Of a stretch of 64,000 nt of DNA, positions 7,058 to 16,009 are shown in pieces (position 1 is the first letter of the stretch; each line of letters opens with the position of its first letter). The stretch comes from Fen-178 sp963722575. Its GTDB lineage: Bacteria; Acidobacteriota; Terriglobia; Bryobacterales; Bryobacteraceae. A program made the position numbers and the translations under genes. Under the pieces are notes generated by a model, which saw only the letters and a list, made by a program, of their open reading frames with translations, was not told where the DNA came from and ran no database searches. The stretch is taken from NCBI GenBank assembly GCA_963722575.1, contig CAVRNR010000006.1:868001-932000 (forward strand). Reading direction: 5' to 3'.

Positions 7058-8545
7058 TCACCGGCGCCGGAATTCCAGCAGCTCGTGAGACCAGGCTGGC
7101 GGGTCGCGCATCCCCATCGCGCGCATCAGGCGGATTTCGAGCGGCGTGAACGCTTCGTACGGATACCCCGTCACCGCCATCGCGGCGCGCAGTTGGCGCT
7201 CCAACCGCTCATTGAGCCTGGCCGCCGTAATATCGTGGGTGCTGCGCAGAAACCAGATGGTCCGAATCTGTGGCTCCGCCAGCAGGCGCGCCACCACCGC
7301 CGCCGCCGCTGGATCGCCGGTTTCGAGAAATGGGCGCGACGGTCCGAGCGCATACTGCATGGCGGCCGGGTCGGAGTTGGCGGAATCCACCAGGATGGCG
7401 GAATCCGCCGCGGTCGAACTCTGCCGGATGTGCGCCGCAATCTCCTGGATGGGCACCGCGTATTCCTTATTCCGAAAGCCGGTCTTGTGGAAATAGCACC
7501 ACACGCCCGACACCGAGAGCACGAGCATGGCGGTTACCGCCAGCGCGCCGGCGCGGCGGTGAGCCATCGCTCCCTTGACAAACAGCAGCAGCAGGAAGGG
7601 AAAGACGAAGAGCATCCGCGCAGGAATAAACGGGTACGACACCCACCGCGCCACCCCGATGAACCCGATCGCCGAGGCCGGCGCCGCAATCCAGAGCAAC
7701 GCGCGGTCCCGCCGGGCGCCAGTGAGCGCGAGCGCCCCGGCCAGCAGCAATACCACGCCCCCTGCCACCAGGACCGCGTCGGGCACGGCTTCACCCATGA
7801 CGAACGATACCGCCCAAAACGCCAGCTTTACGGGAATCTCGGTGAGCACCGCGCCCGTGACCATGTAGGTCCCGGTGCGGGTCCCCCAGGAGCCCAGAGC
7901 GGCCGCCAGGTTCCCCATCCACGGCAGATAGGCCAGCGCCACCAGCGCGTCTATGCCGAGGGCGTCGCGGAAACGGCCCTTCCGCAGCAATGCGAGATTG
8001 GCTGTCGCCAGCAGGGCCAGGCCGGGCACATAATGCGTATACAGGCCCGCCGTCAGTGAGGCCGTCAGGCCCGCGCCGGTCTTCCACGATTTGTTTTCCG
8101 TGAAACGCAAAATGTACGCGGCGGCGACCGTGGCCACCAGCAGTTGCAAGCTGTAGGAGCGGCACATGCGGGCGTACAGCAACAGGCAAGGGGAGAGCGT
8201 CCACAGCGCCAGAAACCAGATTCGGCCGCGTTCCGACAGCCGGCTGGCCCACAGCCGGTCGGCGGCTACGGTCGCCGCCAGCGCGAAAATCACCGAAAGC
8301 GCGCGGGCTTGAACCGCCCAGTCCAGGCCCAATGGCAGCCGCTGCCAGGCGTCCACCAGGAGGTAATAAACGGGAGGATGAACGTCTCTCGACGCATTGT
8401 GGAGGATCTGGCGGACCGGCAGCCGCACCACCAGGAGCGTGATCGCCTCGTCCATCCAGGGCGACAGCAGCCCCAGGTTCCAAAAACAGAGCAGCGCCTG
8501 AAGGGGCAGGAAAGCCGCAATCGGGTGCTTCCGCAACCATTCCAT
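7058..8545 (-). CDS. GT-C-type membrane glycosyltransferase (ArnT/PMT family)
   Basis: About 495 residues with around 11 hydrophobic segments, typical of polyisoprenyl-phosphate-dependent GT-C enzymes. The catalytic region of the first periplasmic loop is visible: WMDEAITLLV (Asp-Glu in the place of the usual catalytic acid pair, residues ~31-40) followed by SRDVHPPVYYLL (residues ~51-62), the conserved H-P-P-x-Y of the ArnT/PMT_2 group. It probably transfers a sugar from a lipid-linked donor to an envelope or secreted acceptor. The start is ATG 8545 (a GTG at 8548 is also possible); it overlaps the stop of the aminotransferase gene as TGATG, so the two are probably coupled. Confidence 0.8.
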   Translation of the reverse strand: MEWLRKHPIAAFLPLQALLCFWNLGLLSPWMDEAITLLVVRLPVRQILHNASRDVHPPVYYLLVDAWQRLPLGLDWAVQARALSVIFALAATVAADRLWASRLSERGRIWFLALWTLSPCLLLYARMCRSYSLQLLVATVAAAYILRFTENKSWKTGAGLTASLTAGLYTHYVPGLALLATANLALLRKGRFRDALGIDALVALAYLPWMGNLAAALGSWGTRTGTYMVTGAVLTEIPVKLAFWAVSFVMGEAVPDAVLVAGGVVLLLAGALALTGARRDRALLWIAAPASAIGFIGVARWVSYPFIPARMLFVFPFLLLLFVKGAMAHRRAGALAVTAMLVLSVSGVWCYFHKTGFRNKEYAVPIQEIAAHIRQSSTAADSAILVDSANSDPAAMQYALGPSRPFLETGDPAAAAVVARLLAEPQIRTIWFLRSTHDITAARLNERLERQLRAAMAVTGYPYEAFTPLEIRLMRAMGMRDPPAWSHELLEFRRR

Positions 8546-9693
8546 CACGGCAGCGCTTCCAGCAGCCGGTCGATTTCGGAAGGACTATTGTAAAAGTGCG
8601 GGGACGTCCGCACCCACCCGGCCCGCGGCGCCGTGATGATGCCGCGGGCGCGCAGTTTCCGTACGATCTCCCCAGCCTCGAGCGGCGGTTTGCGGAAGCT
8701 CACGATGCCCGCAGCCGTTTCCGGTGTTCGATCTCCCAACAGCTCATACCCGCGCGCCTGGACGCCCTGGGCAATCCGATCGCCGAGGTTTAGGACAAGG
8801 GGGGCGATTTCTCCGACGCCGACTTCAAGTAAAAATTCAATTGAAGCCTTCAATCCAAAGCATCCAATGGTATTTAGCGTTCCACATTCGTATCGGCCCG
8901 CGTCCGGCCTCAAGCGCATGTCGCGGGAGGCGTAGTCGTCGTACCGCGCCACGTTGGTCCAGCCGAATTCCACCGGCTCCACGCGGTCTTGAAGCGCTTG
9001 GTTTATGTAAAGGATGCCGCACCCTTCCGGTCCCAACAGCCACTTGTGGCCGTCGGCTGCCAGCGCATCCACCCCGCAGGCACGCACATCGAGCGGCAAC
9101 GCGCCGAGACCCTGAATGGCATCTACTAAATAAATGCATCGATTACGCCTGCAAATCTCACCAATTGCTTGAATGGGAGCCCGCCGTCCGCTCAGGAATT
9201 GTACAAAACTGATGGCCAGGAGCCGTGCGCCTTTAGCGGCCTCGTCGATGCGGTCCAGAGAATCCGTGACGGAGAGCCACGTGACCTCGATCCCCTTTTC
9301 TTCCAACCGCTTCCAAGGGAAATAGTTGGCCGGAAACTCCTCGCGGAAGCCCACCATCCGGTCTCCCGGCTTCCAATCCAGCCCCATGGCCACCGTGGCG
9401 ATGCCTTCCGACGTGTTCTTGACCAGGGCGATTTCCGACCGGTCGGCCCCGATCAGTTTGGCCGCAGCCACCCGCAGACCCTCGTAGGCCGCCAGCCACT
9501 CGCCATAGTGCAGGCTGCCGAAAGCGAGGCAGTCGTCCGCCAGGCGCTTCATGGCATCCGCCGCGGGCTTCGACAGCGGCGCCACGGCCGCGTGATTCAA
9601 ATAGACCAGGCGCTCGCGAACCGGGAACTGGTCCGCGTACCGCTGCCACAGCGGCAGCCCGGCCGCGCGATCTTCGACGGATTCGCAATTCAT
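8545..9693 (-). CDS. Class V aminotransferase-fold PLP enzyme
   Basis: A 382-residue fold-type I PLP enzyme of the aminotransferase class V/cysteine desulfurase superfamily. Visible features are YLNHAAVAPLS near residue 31, SEGIATVAMGLDW (cofactor phosphate loop, ~95-107), LVDAIQGLGALPLD with the PLP-ring Asp191 and Gln194, and the Schiff-base lysine K217 in ADGHKWLLGPEG. Members include cysteine desulfurases, selenocysteine lyases, isopenicillin N epimerase-like and kynureninase-like enzymes. The catalytic Cys loop of IscS/SufS is not obvious, so I do not call it a desulfurase. It is the first gene of a two-gene reverse-strand unit with the GT-C enzyme. Confidence 0.82.
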   Translation of the reverse strand: MNCESVEDRAAGLPLWQRYADQFPVRERLVYLNHAAVAPLSKPAADAMKRLADDCLAFGSLHYGEWLAAYEGLRVAAAKLIGADRSEIALVKNTSEGIATVAMGLDWKPGDRMVGFREEFPANYFPWKRLEEKGIEVTWLSVTDSLDRIDEAAKGARLLAISFVQFLSGRRAPIQAIGEICRRNRCIYLVDAIQGLGALPLDVRACGVDALAADGHKWLLGPEGCGILYINQALQDRVEPVEFGWTNVARYDDYASRDMRLRPDAGRYECGTLNTIGCFGLKASIEFLLEVGVGEIAPLVLNLGDRIAQGVQARGYELLGDRTPETAAGIVSFRKPPLEAGEIVRKLRARGIITAPRAGWVRTSPHFYNSPSEIDRLLEALP

Positions 9694-9796
9694 TCCTTTT
9701 AGAATACGTCATGGCCGGAAGATAGGAGCCGGCTGCTGGCTTCCGGCAACTTTTCCTGGACGCCCGACTTCTTCCAACATTGAGGGAGGGACAACC

Positions 9797-10783
9797 ATGT
9801 CGCTTACCAGCTTTCTGCAGAAGCAGTTCATCGAAGTCATCCAATGGAACGAGCCCGAAGAGGGCCTGCTCGCCTGGAGGTATCCCATCGCCGACATGGA
9901 GATCCGGAACGGCGCGCAGTTGACTGTGCGCGAATCCCAGATAGCGGCATTCGTCAACGAAGGGAAGATCGCCAACGTCTTCGGTCCCGGCTTGTACACC
10001 CTCAATACACGCAATCTGCCGCTGCTGACCGATCTCAACAATTGGGGCAAGGATTTCGAGTCTCCCTTCAAGTCGGACGTTTATTTCTTCTCCACGCGAA
10101 TCCAGACGGACCAGCGCTGGGGAACCGCCACGCCGATCACCATCCGGGAGAAGGAATTTGGGGCCGTGCGCCTGCGCGCGTACGGCATATACTCCTACCG
10201 CATCGCCGATCCGCGGGCGTTCTTCACCAACGTAAGCGGCACGCGCGAACTCTACCGTGTCGAGGACCTCGAAGGCCAGCTTCGCAACACCATCGTGGCG
10301 CGGTTGACCGAAGTGGTGGCTCCCTCGGAGGTGGCGTTCCTGGATATGGCGGCTCACCAGGCGGAACTGGCGCAAAAAGTGGCGTCGGAGCTGGAACCGT
10401 CGTTGACCGCGCTGGGAGTGGCGCTCCATTCCTTCGTGATCGAGAACCTGTCGCTTCCCGACGAACTGCAGAAAGTTCTGGATCGGCGGATCGGCATGAA
10501 CCTGGCCGGCGACTTGGGGCGCTACACACAATTCGAAGCCGCCCAATCGTTGGAGACGGCCGCCGCCAACACCGGCGGCGCGGCGGGCGTTGGCGTGGGA
10601 CTGGGCGCTGGTGTATCGATGGCGCAGACTATGATGAATGCCATGCAACCGCCGGCTCATCCAATCCCACCCGCCATTCAGCCGGACGCCGCCGCCAGGT
10701 TCTGCCAGGAATGCGGGCGAGAGATTCCGCACGCCGCCAAGTTCTGCCCCGAATGCGGCAAACCCCAGGCCTCTCAGGCGTAG
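9797..10783 (+). CDS. SPFH-domain protein with C-terminal zinc ribbon
   Basis: A 328-residue protein resembling the YdjI/virion-core group of SPFH (stomatin/prohibitin/flotillin) proteins. Residues ~1-50 begin with FIEVIQWNEPEEGLLAWRYP, the SPFH-like domain runs to about residue 230, a Gly/Ala-rich linker follows (~255-285), and the end carries a double zinc ribbon CQECGREI...CPECGKP. It lacks an N-terminal transmembrane segment. Such proteins assemble into large oligomers and often pair with zinc-ribbon partners. The Shine-Dalgarno GAGGGAGGG lies ~8 nt before ATG 9797. The next gene follows after 9 nt and also encodes a zinc-ribbon protein, so they probably work together. Confidence 0.8.
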   Translation: MSLTSFLQKQFIEVIQWNEPEEGLLAWRYPIADMEIRNGAQLTVRESQIAAFVNEGKIANVFGPGLYTLNTRNLPLLTDLNNWGKDFESPFKSDVYFFSTRIQTDQRWGTATPITIREKEFGAVRLRAYGIYSYRIADPRAFFTNVSGTRELYRVEDLEGQLRNTIVARLTEVVAPSEVAFLDMAAHQAELAQKVASELEPSLTALGVALHSFVIENLSLPDELQKVLDRRIGMNLAGDLGRYTQFEAAQSLETAAANTGGAAGVGVGLGAGVSMAQTMMNAMQPPAHPIPPAIQPDAAARFCQECGREIPHAAKFCPECGKPQASQA

Positions 10784-10792
10784 CGAGGCGCT

Positions 10793-11329
10793 ATGAACTG
10801 CCCGAATTGCGGCGCCGCGATGCGCCTCCGGGACGGCCGGGATTGTCTGACTTGCGACTACTGCAAGAGCGAATACTTCCCGGAGAAGAACGAGGACGGC
10901 GTCCGCGTTCTGGACGACCCTTCCGAGCTTTCCTGCCCGGTTTGTGCCGTTCCGCTGGTGCACGCCATCAATGCGGCGCACCAGATCCTCTATTGCACCC
11001 GCTGCCGCGGCAGTCTGATTTCCGCGACGGTCTTCGTTCTCTTATTGCGGGACCTGCGGGCGCATCGGGGGGATACCGAGGCGACGCCGCATCTGCCCGA
11101 TCCCCAAGAGTTGAAGCGGCGCATTCAGTGCCCGCAGTGCCACCGCGACATGGACGCTCACTACTACGCCGGCCCTGGAAACATCGTGATCGACGATTGT
11201 GCCTCGTGTGAGCTGAACTGGCTGGACTCGGGCGAGCTGATGGCGATTGTGCGCGCGCCGGATCATGCCTACGACCCCGACAGCGGCTCGATCTGGCAGT
11301 ACTCGACGGATTTCAAGGGGCCGGAGTGA
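10793..11329 (+). CDS. TFIIB-type zinc-ribbon protein
   Basis: A 178-residue soluble protein with several Cys pairs: CPNC (3-6) and CDYC form the first ribbon, CPVC and CTRC the second, CPQC and CASC the third. The block C-A-S-C-x-L-N-W-L-D-S-G-E-L is the zf-TFIIB signature seen in small bacterial zinc-ribbon proteins. It probably binds up to three zinc ions and acts as an adaptor; no enzymatic motif is visible. It lies 9 nt after the SPFH/zinc-ribbon gene. Its 3' end overlaps the convergent Rsm22-like gene by 17 bp. Confidence 0.78.
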   Translation: MNCPNCGAAMRLRDGRDCLTCDYCKSEYFPEKNEDGVRVLDDPSELSCPVCAVPLVHAINAAHQILYCTRCRGSLISATVFVLLLRDLRAHRGDTEATPHLPDPQELKRRIQCPQCHRDMDAHYYAGPGNIVIDDCASCELNWLDSGELMAIVRAPDHAYDPDSGSIWQYSTDFKGPE

Positions 11330-12266
11330 AGCCCCAGGCACTGCCCCAACTCGCCTTGCGGGCGGCGCGGAAGGTTTCGCGGTCATGGCGCGAGGCGCGC
11401 ACCGATTGCGCACCGCCCGGCGCGCAGGTTTCCAGCACGATCAAGCCGGGGCGCTGCCGGGGGCGGCGGATGATGCGCGATGCGGGCAGATCCACCGGCT
11501 CGCGCGCCACCGCGATGTAACTGAACTTCTCATCTTCGTAACCCAGCTCCGCGTCTTTGATCCGGCGGTGCAGGGACGAGCGCTCCACGCGCGCCGCGAA
11601 ATGGCACCAGTCGGGCGCGGCCAGCGGGCAGGGGGTCGCGGCGGGGCAGGGCGCGGCCATGCAGGCGCCGGCTTCCAGCAATTCCTCGCGCACCTTCAGG
11701 ATCAGCGCATACCCGCGCGGCGTGCCCGGTTCGATGGCCACCAGCGCTACGCGCGCGGCCTGCCACAAACGCGCCGCCAAGGGCTCGCCGATTTCGCCCA
11801 GCGAGTAAGCCGCCATCACCAGATCGTGCGGCGGAAGGGGTTTGATGCGCGTGACGTCTTCCAGCATGACGGCGGCCCCGGGCAGCCACTGGCCGGCGGC
11901 GGCGGCCAGCGCGGGGTCGCGCTCCACCATGGTGATGATCTGGGTTTCCGGAAAGCACTCGCGCGCGGCCAGGGACGCTGCGCCGGCGCCCGCTCCGATA
12001 TCGAGCACGCTCGAAATGGGGCGCGCGCCCAGGCGCTCCCGCAACTCGCGCAGCACAGCGTAGGAAGCGGCGAAGGTGGCTGGCACGCGGGTGACCAGGT
12101 AGGCGGCCGTGCGCGCGGGGTCGGGCAGGCGCGCGGCGCGGCTCTCGCGGTAGTCCGCCGACATCGCCGACGCCGCGTGTTTGATTGCCCGAAACCCCAC
12201 GGCTTCGGCCCGCTCTTCGATCATGCGCCTGACGCCATCCGGCAGTTGCACACTTCCATCATGCAC
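11313..12266 (-). CDS. Rsm22-like small-ribosomal-subunit methyltransferase-family protein
   Basis: About 317 residues from GTG 12266. The first ~80 residues are helical, then comes a Rossmann-type SAM-binding motif SVLDIGAGAGAASLAARE, an acidic motif II (VERDP) and the VMAAYSLGEI segment typical of the Rsm22 family. Downstream is a Cys cluster (C-x5-C-x5-C-x7-C within ACMAAPCPAATPC...WCHF), which in mitochondrial Rsm22 relatives is linked to Fe-S or zinc binding. The family assists small-subunit ribosome assembly; bacterial roles are poorly defined. The ATG-less region upstream overlaps the divergent TonB gene, so I prefer the GTG. The 3' end overlaps the zinc-ribbon gene by 17 bp. Confidence 0.75.
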   Translation of the reverse strand: MHDGSVQLPDGVRRMIEERAEAVGFRAIKHAASAMSADYRESRAARLPDPARTAAYLVTRVPATFAASYAVLRELRERLGARPISSVLDIGAGAGAASLAARECFPETQIITMVERDPALAAAAGQWLPGAAVMLEDVTRIKPLPPHDLVMAAYSLGEIGEPLAARLWQAARVALVAIEPGTPRGYALILKVREELLEAGACMAAPCPAATPCPLAAPDWCHFAARVERSSLHRRIKDAELGYEDEKFSYIAVAREPVDLPASRIIRRPRQRPGLIVLETCAPGGAQSVRASRHDRETFRAARKASWGSAWGFTPAP

Positions 12267-12324
12267 CGGAACTTCTTCACCGGTCCCGGTGTCTATTCTG
12301 GCGGCGAAGAAAGGAGGCAACACA

Positions 12325-13086
12325 ATGTTCGAGCAAGAGGCACTGGCCGGCGGTTTTGCGACGAAACGTCTGTGGAGCACCTGTCTGGGTCTCAGCGGGG
12401 AGGCGCTGTTGCTGGCCTGCGCGGCACTGGCGCCGCTGGTCTCGCCACAAGCTCTTCCGCACCCGCAAGCGATTATGGCGTGGCTTCTTCCGATGGCGCC
12501 GGCACCGCCGCCGGCCGCCGGGAATGCCGGCAAGCCGCGTCCCGCGCGTCCACCGGTGGAGCGTTTGCAAAGCGTGGCGGGTCGGATAACCGAGCCCACC
12601 ACCATGCCCGCGACGGCGGCGGCCATCATCGATGAGCCGCTTGGAACCTCCGCCTACGGCGTTCCGGGAGGCATCGGGACTGGCGAGCGGAATGGCGTTC
12701 CCGGCGGGATGCCGACAAGTATCCCGGACCTTGCGCTGCCGGCGCCCGCTGTCGAAGCGGCGCCTGCCGTAGTGGCGAAACCCGTTCCCGCGGCGCCGAA
12801 GCAGGTCATGGTGGGCGGCAGAGTCAAAATGGCCCGGCTGATCCATGGCGTGGAGCCGCTGTATCCGCCACTGGCGCGGCAGATGCGCGTCTCAGGGGTG
12901 GTGGAACTGGCGGGAATCATCGCCACCGACGGCCGCATCCGCCAACTGAAACTGCTGCGCGGCAGCCCGCTGCTGGCGACCTCCGCGCTGGAAGCGGTCC
13001 GCCAGTGGGTCTACGAGCCCACGCTGCTGGACGGCGAACCGGTGGAACTGGTGGCTACCATCAGCGTCATTTTCCGCTTGAACTGA
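12325..13086 (+). CDS. TonB-family C-terminal domain protein (energy transducer-like)
   Basis: A 253-residue protein starting at ATG 12325, with a strong AAGGAGG 8 nt upstream. An N-terminal hydrophobic stretch (~25-45) would anchor it in the inner membrane, a Pro/Ala-rich region (~50-150) would span the periplasm, and residues ~165-253 form a TonB C-terminal domain (MARLIHGVEPLYPPLARQ, then GVVELAGIIATDGRI, ALEAVRQWVYEPTLLDG). It probably transmits proton-motive force to an outer-membrane transporter or acts as a stand-alone TonB-box adaptor; no ExbB/ExbD genes are nearby. Its last residues (VIFRLN) and stop lie in a 25-nt sequence repeated at 15985-16009, and it overlaps the convergent GH28 gene by 20 bp. 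Confidence 0.8.
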   Translation: MFEQEALAGGFATKRLWSTCLGLSGEALLLACAALAPLVSPQALPHPQAIMAWLLPMAPAPPPAAGNAGKPRPARPPVERLQSVAGRITEPTTMPATAAAIIDEPLGTSAYGVPGGIGTGERNGVPGGMPTSIPDLALPAPAVEAAPAVVAKPVPAAPKQVMVGGRVKMARLIHGVEPLYPPLARQMRVSGVVELAGIIATDGRIRQLKLLRGSPLLATSALEAVRQWVYEPTLLDGEPVELVATISVIFRLN

Positions 13087-13091
13087 ATGAG
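13067..13091. repeat. 25-nt direct repeat, copy 1 (3' edge of GH28 gene)
   Basis: This copy matches 15985-16009 in 22 of 25 positions and in the same orientation. On the reverse strand it encodes the last residues and TGA of the GH28 protein (S-F-S-S-S-G-K-stop); on the forward strand it encodes the C-terminus and stop of the TonB-like protein. Confidence 0.75.
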
Positions 13092-15988
13092 CGGACTCCC
13101 CGCCTTCTTTGCCTGAGAACCGGAACCATGATGGTGACCGACGCTGGAACGCTGAACGCCGTCCCGTCGCTCACGACCAACTGGAACGTGTAGCTTCCGG
13201 CCACCGTCGGGACAAAGGTGGGCATCATAGCGGTGGCGCCACCGCTGCCCAGCGCGACCGCCGGTCCGTCGGTCTCGGTCCAGGCAAAACTCAGGGTCCA
13301 CCACGCCGGCAACTGAGGCGCAGTGCTGGCGGCGTCCTGGCTCCCGGAACCGTCGAGAGTCACCAGGCTTCTCAAACGAGCTATGCGGCTCGGGCCGGGG
13401 TTGGCTACGGGCAGATTCGGATTGCCAACACTGATAGTGACTGTCTTGCTCTCCGGTATCACGCCGTCGCTGACTATGAATTGCACCTGATAAACGCCGA
13501 CCTGGGTGGGCGTCCAGGTGAACACTTGTGAATCGAAGTTGGCGCCGCCCGGCAGGGCGCCAGTGGAATAAGTCAGACCCGTTTGGGCAGCCGCTGTTTC
13601 ACTGCCCGAGGCGGGACTGTAAGCCTGCACCGTGAATTGCAACTGCTGTCCGACCGTGGCGCGATAGAAACGACCAGGAGTAGCAGTGCCGAAAAACGGC
13701 CGATACACCGTCACCGGCAAGGGATAACTCGCGTTGTCGACACTATATGAGTAAGGATGGGCCGCGCTCGGAACCGTCGGATACGCGTACAGGTTATCCG
13801 GGGGCGTACCCGGTGCTGGGCGGTTGACGGCCGCCAGTTGCACAGCCAAGCCCGGCGGTAACGTCACATTTGCGACGGTATCGGTTGAATACGGCTGGTA
13901 TTGAATATACTCCAACTCCGCCGGCCTCTTCTTAGTATTGGTTACCTCCACGAAAACCGGGACGCCGGACGCGACCTCTGCCGTGAAGTTCTCGAACACC
14001 GAGTTGCCGACATCGTTCAACACAACCGCGGGACGTGTATCCTCCGCCAGGAAGCTGAGACTCACGTTACTTACGGTCAGGCCCGTGACATGCCGGGCCC
14101 AGATACCGTATGCGGGCAGAGGACCAAACATGACGTTTTCGGGATACAGGAATGGCAACTCCGGGATGTTGTAGGGATCTTGCGCCCATCCTCCGGCTCC
14201 GCCGTTCGCGGCGGGGTCCCAACCGATCCGCGGAAGGTTCCCTTCGTTGGAGGAACCGCCGAACCAGGAAATCGACCCGGATGACAGGGCGGCGCCGTTA
14301 CCGGTGTATGCATAGTAACGCCAAGTCGAGCTCAGAGCCCGATTCTCGGCCGCCTGCTGTAATGTCAGACCGCCCCGATACTGTACCGAGACATTACTGA
14401 GGTTCACATCATGAATCGGGTGGCCCTCCAGACCGGCGAGAATAATGGGGTAGCGCGGGTCCGCATCCGTGACAGTCAGATTGCTAATGGCGATATTGCC
14501 GACATCCGCGAAGCTGCCGTTCCCTTGAGCTCCGGGGCCGATCGCGTCGGCATCCGCGGGATTCGTCGCACATCCGGCACAAGTCTGATAGGAGTTTAGA
14601 TTGGCCGGAGCGGTTTGAGAGACGACGCTCCCTATGTTAGTCTCGCCGCCAATTGGAACCGAGAGATTCTGGGCATACGAGGGAGAGTACCGCGACGCGG
14701 GGAAGTACCCATACTGAGCCGGCAGATTGGGAAGGACATAGAGTGTGTTGTCCAGGCGGACGTTGTTAGCGGGGCTCACGGTCTGGCTGGCGCTGGTACC
14801 GGTGACTGGTGTGCGGCCCCGATCGCCGAGCCGAATGAATATCGGCGTATAGACATCGTTCATCGTGGAATCGGTAAATACGATGTTCTTGAGCACGGCG
14901 CCATCCACCGATTCGAGGGCAAAGCCGGCGCACCGGTCGAAGACGATATTCCGGATCGTGATGGTGTCGAAACCGCCGGTTGCTTCGGTCCCTAACTTGA
15001 CGCGCCCGGTCATGGGCGTGAGCTGCCCCTGCGCGTAGGCTCCACTGAGCACCGACCCCGCCTCGTACCCGCTGACGGTATCGTTCTCAAGGAGCACGTT
15101 TCTGGTGGGTGTGAATGTGCCTAGGGCAAATGAGGCTTTGAGAACCAGCGCGTCATCCTGGATAGAATTGAATACGGAGTTTCTGACGGTCACGTTTTGG
15201 GAGTTATCGATGTCGAGCGCGTCGCGGTCGGTATCGATGATAATCCCGTCGATTGTCCAGTTATTCACGCCGGTGCCGAGAATGCCGAAATGTCCGCCAT
15301 TCTTGATGGCAAAATCGCGAAAGACAACGTTGGCGCAGTTCTCGAGTGCGATGGCCTTGTTGGCCTGTCCCGCGGTTCCGGCGGAAGTCCTCGTGGCGAC
15401 TTCCGCCACGTCGGTGACTGCCAGGACCTGAACTGTGTTACCGCTGGCGTCAATATAGCTTCCGTCAATCAGGCCCGGGCCGGAGATCATGACGTTTTCG
15501 AGGCCGATGCCCCAAATCAGACTGTTCTGCCAGTGGCTGTGGCCCTCGTCCTGAAGACCGACGTAGAGGTTCACCTCGGGGGCGTCGTAATAGCCCCCAT
15601 CCTGGCCTGGGCCAGTTCCCTGTATGGCCGCCTGGATGACTGAGTGGTTCGATTCAAAATGCAAACCGACGTTGCTCTGTAGATGGATACTGTAAGTCTT
15701 AAATGTCCCGGCCGGAATGAGCACTGTTCCACCCCCGGCCGCGGCGGCCGCGGCGATGGCGTTGTCGATTGCCGCCTGATTCGTCAGCGCCGCTCCACCC
15801 GGCGCCGCGCCGTACGCCGTAATATCGAAGAACGGTCCTTGCGGCTCGGGAAGAACGGTCACGCCGCTGCCGGTCGCGAGCGGAATCTGGGCATTCGCGG
15901 TAACGGCGGAGCCGAAGAACAGACCGGCGCCAAGCAGTAGTATTTGGGGAACCACCTGCCAGAAGCTTGCGCCGGATGTTTCGATCAT
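13067..15988 (-). CDS. Exported GH28-type polygalacturonase-like protein with C-terminal Ig-like domains
   Basis: A 973-residue secreted protein from ATG 15988. An N-terminal signal (residues ~10-32, LLLGAGLFFGSAVTANA) is followed by a pectate-lyase-superfamily opening (FDITAYGAAPGGAALTNQAAIDNAI) and a parallel beta-helix. The catalytic-type region reads DTDRDALDID then SIQDDALVLK, resembling the paired Asp motifs of glycoside hydrolase 28, which hydrolyses galacturonan. The last ~200 residues look like putative-Ig and PKD-type beta domains (LTYSTGALPGGANFDSQVF; VTLDGSGSQDA). The start overlaps the radical SAM stop as ATGA. GC and codon use are less extreme than in its neighbours, and the gene is bounded by a 25-nt direct repeat, suggesting insertion. 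Confidence 0.82.
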   Translation of the reverse strand: MIETSGASFWQVVPQILLLGAGLFFGSAVTANAQIPLATGSGVTVLPEPQGPFFDITAYGAAPGGAALTNQAAIDNAIAAAAAAGGGTVLIPAGTFKTYSIHLQSNVGLHFESNHSVIQAAIQGTGPGQDGGYYDAPEVNLYVGLQDEGHSHWQNSLIWGIGLENVMISGPGLIDGSYIDASGNTVQVLAVTDVAEVATRTSAGTAGQANKAIALENCANVVFRDFAIKNGGHFGILGTGVNNWTIDGIIIDTDRDALDIDNSQNVTVRNSVFNSIQDDALVLKASFALGTFTPTRNVLLENDTVSGYEAGSVLSGAYAQGQLTPMTGRVKLGTEATGGFDTITIRNIVFDRCAGFALESVDGAVLKNIVFTDSTMNDVYTPIFIRLGDRGRTPVTGTSASQTVSPANNVRLDNTLYVLPNLPAQYGYFPASRYSPSYAQNLSVPIGGETNIGSVVSQTAPANLNSYQTCAGCATNPADADAIGPGAQGNGSFADVGNIAISNLTVTDADPRYPIILAGLEGHPIHDVNLSNVSVQYRGGLTLQQAAENRALSSTWRYYAYTGNGAALSSGSISWFGGSSNEGNLPRIGWDPAANGGAGGWAQDPYNIPELPFLYPENVMFGPLPAYGIWARHVTGLTVSNVSLSFLAEDTRPAVVLNDVGNSVFENFTAEVASGVPVFVEVTNTKKRPAELEYIQYQPYSTDTVANVTLPPGLAVQLAAVNRPAPGTPPDNLYAYPTVPSAAHPYSYSVDNASYPLPVTVYRPFFGTATPGRFYRATVGQQLQFTVQAYSPASGSETAAAQTGLTYSTGALPGGANFDSQVFTWTPTQVGVYQVQFIVSDGVIPESKTVTISVGNPNLPVANPGPSRIARLRSLVTLDGSGSQDAASTAPQLPAWWTLSFAWTETDGPAVALGSGGATAMMPTFVPTVAGSYTFQLVVSDGTAFSVPASVTIMVPVLRQRRRGVRSFSSSGK

Positions 15989-16009
15989 TTTTCGCTTGAA
16001 GTGAACGAG
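15985..16009. repeat. 25-nt direct repeat, copy 2 (3' end of radical SAM gene)
   Basis: Second copy of the sequence at 13067-13091. On the reverse strand it encodes the last residues and TGA of the radical SAM protein (S-F-T-S-S-E-K-stop), and its left edge contains the ATG of the GH28 gene. Confidence 0.75.
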
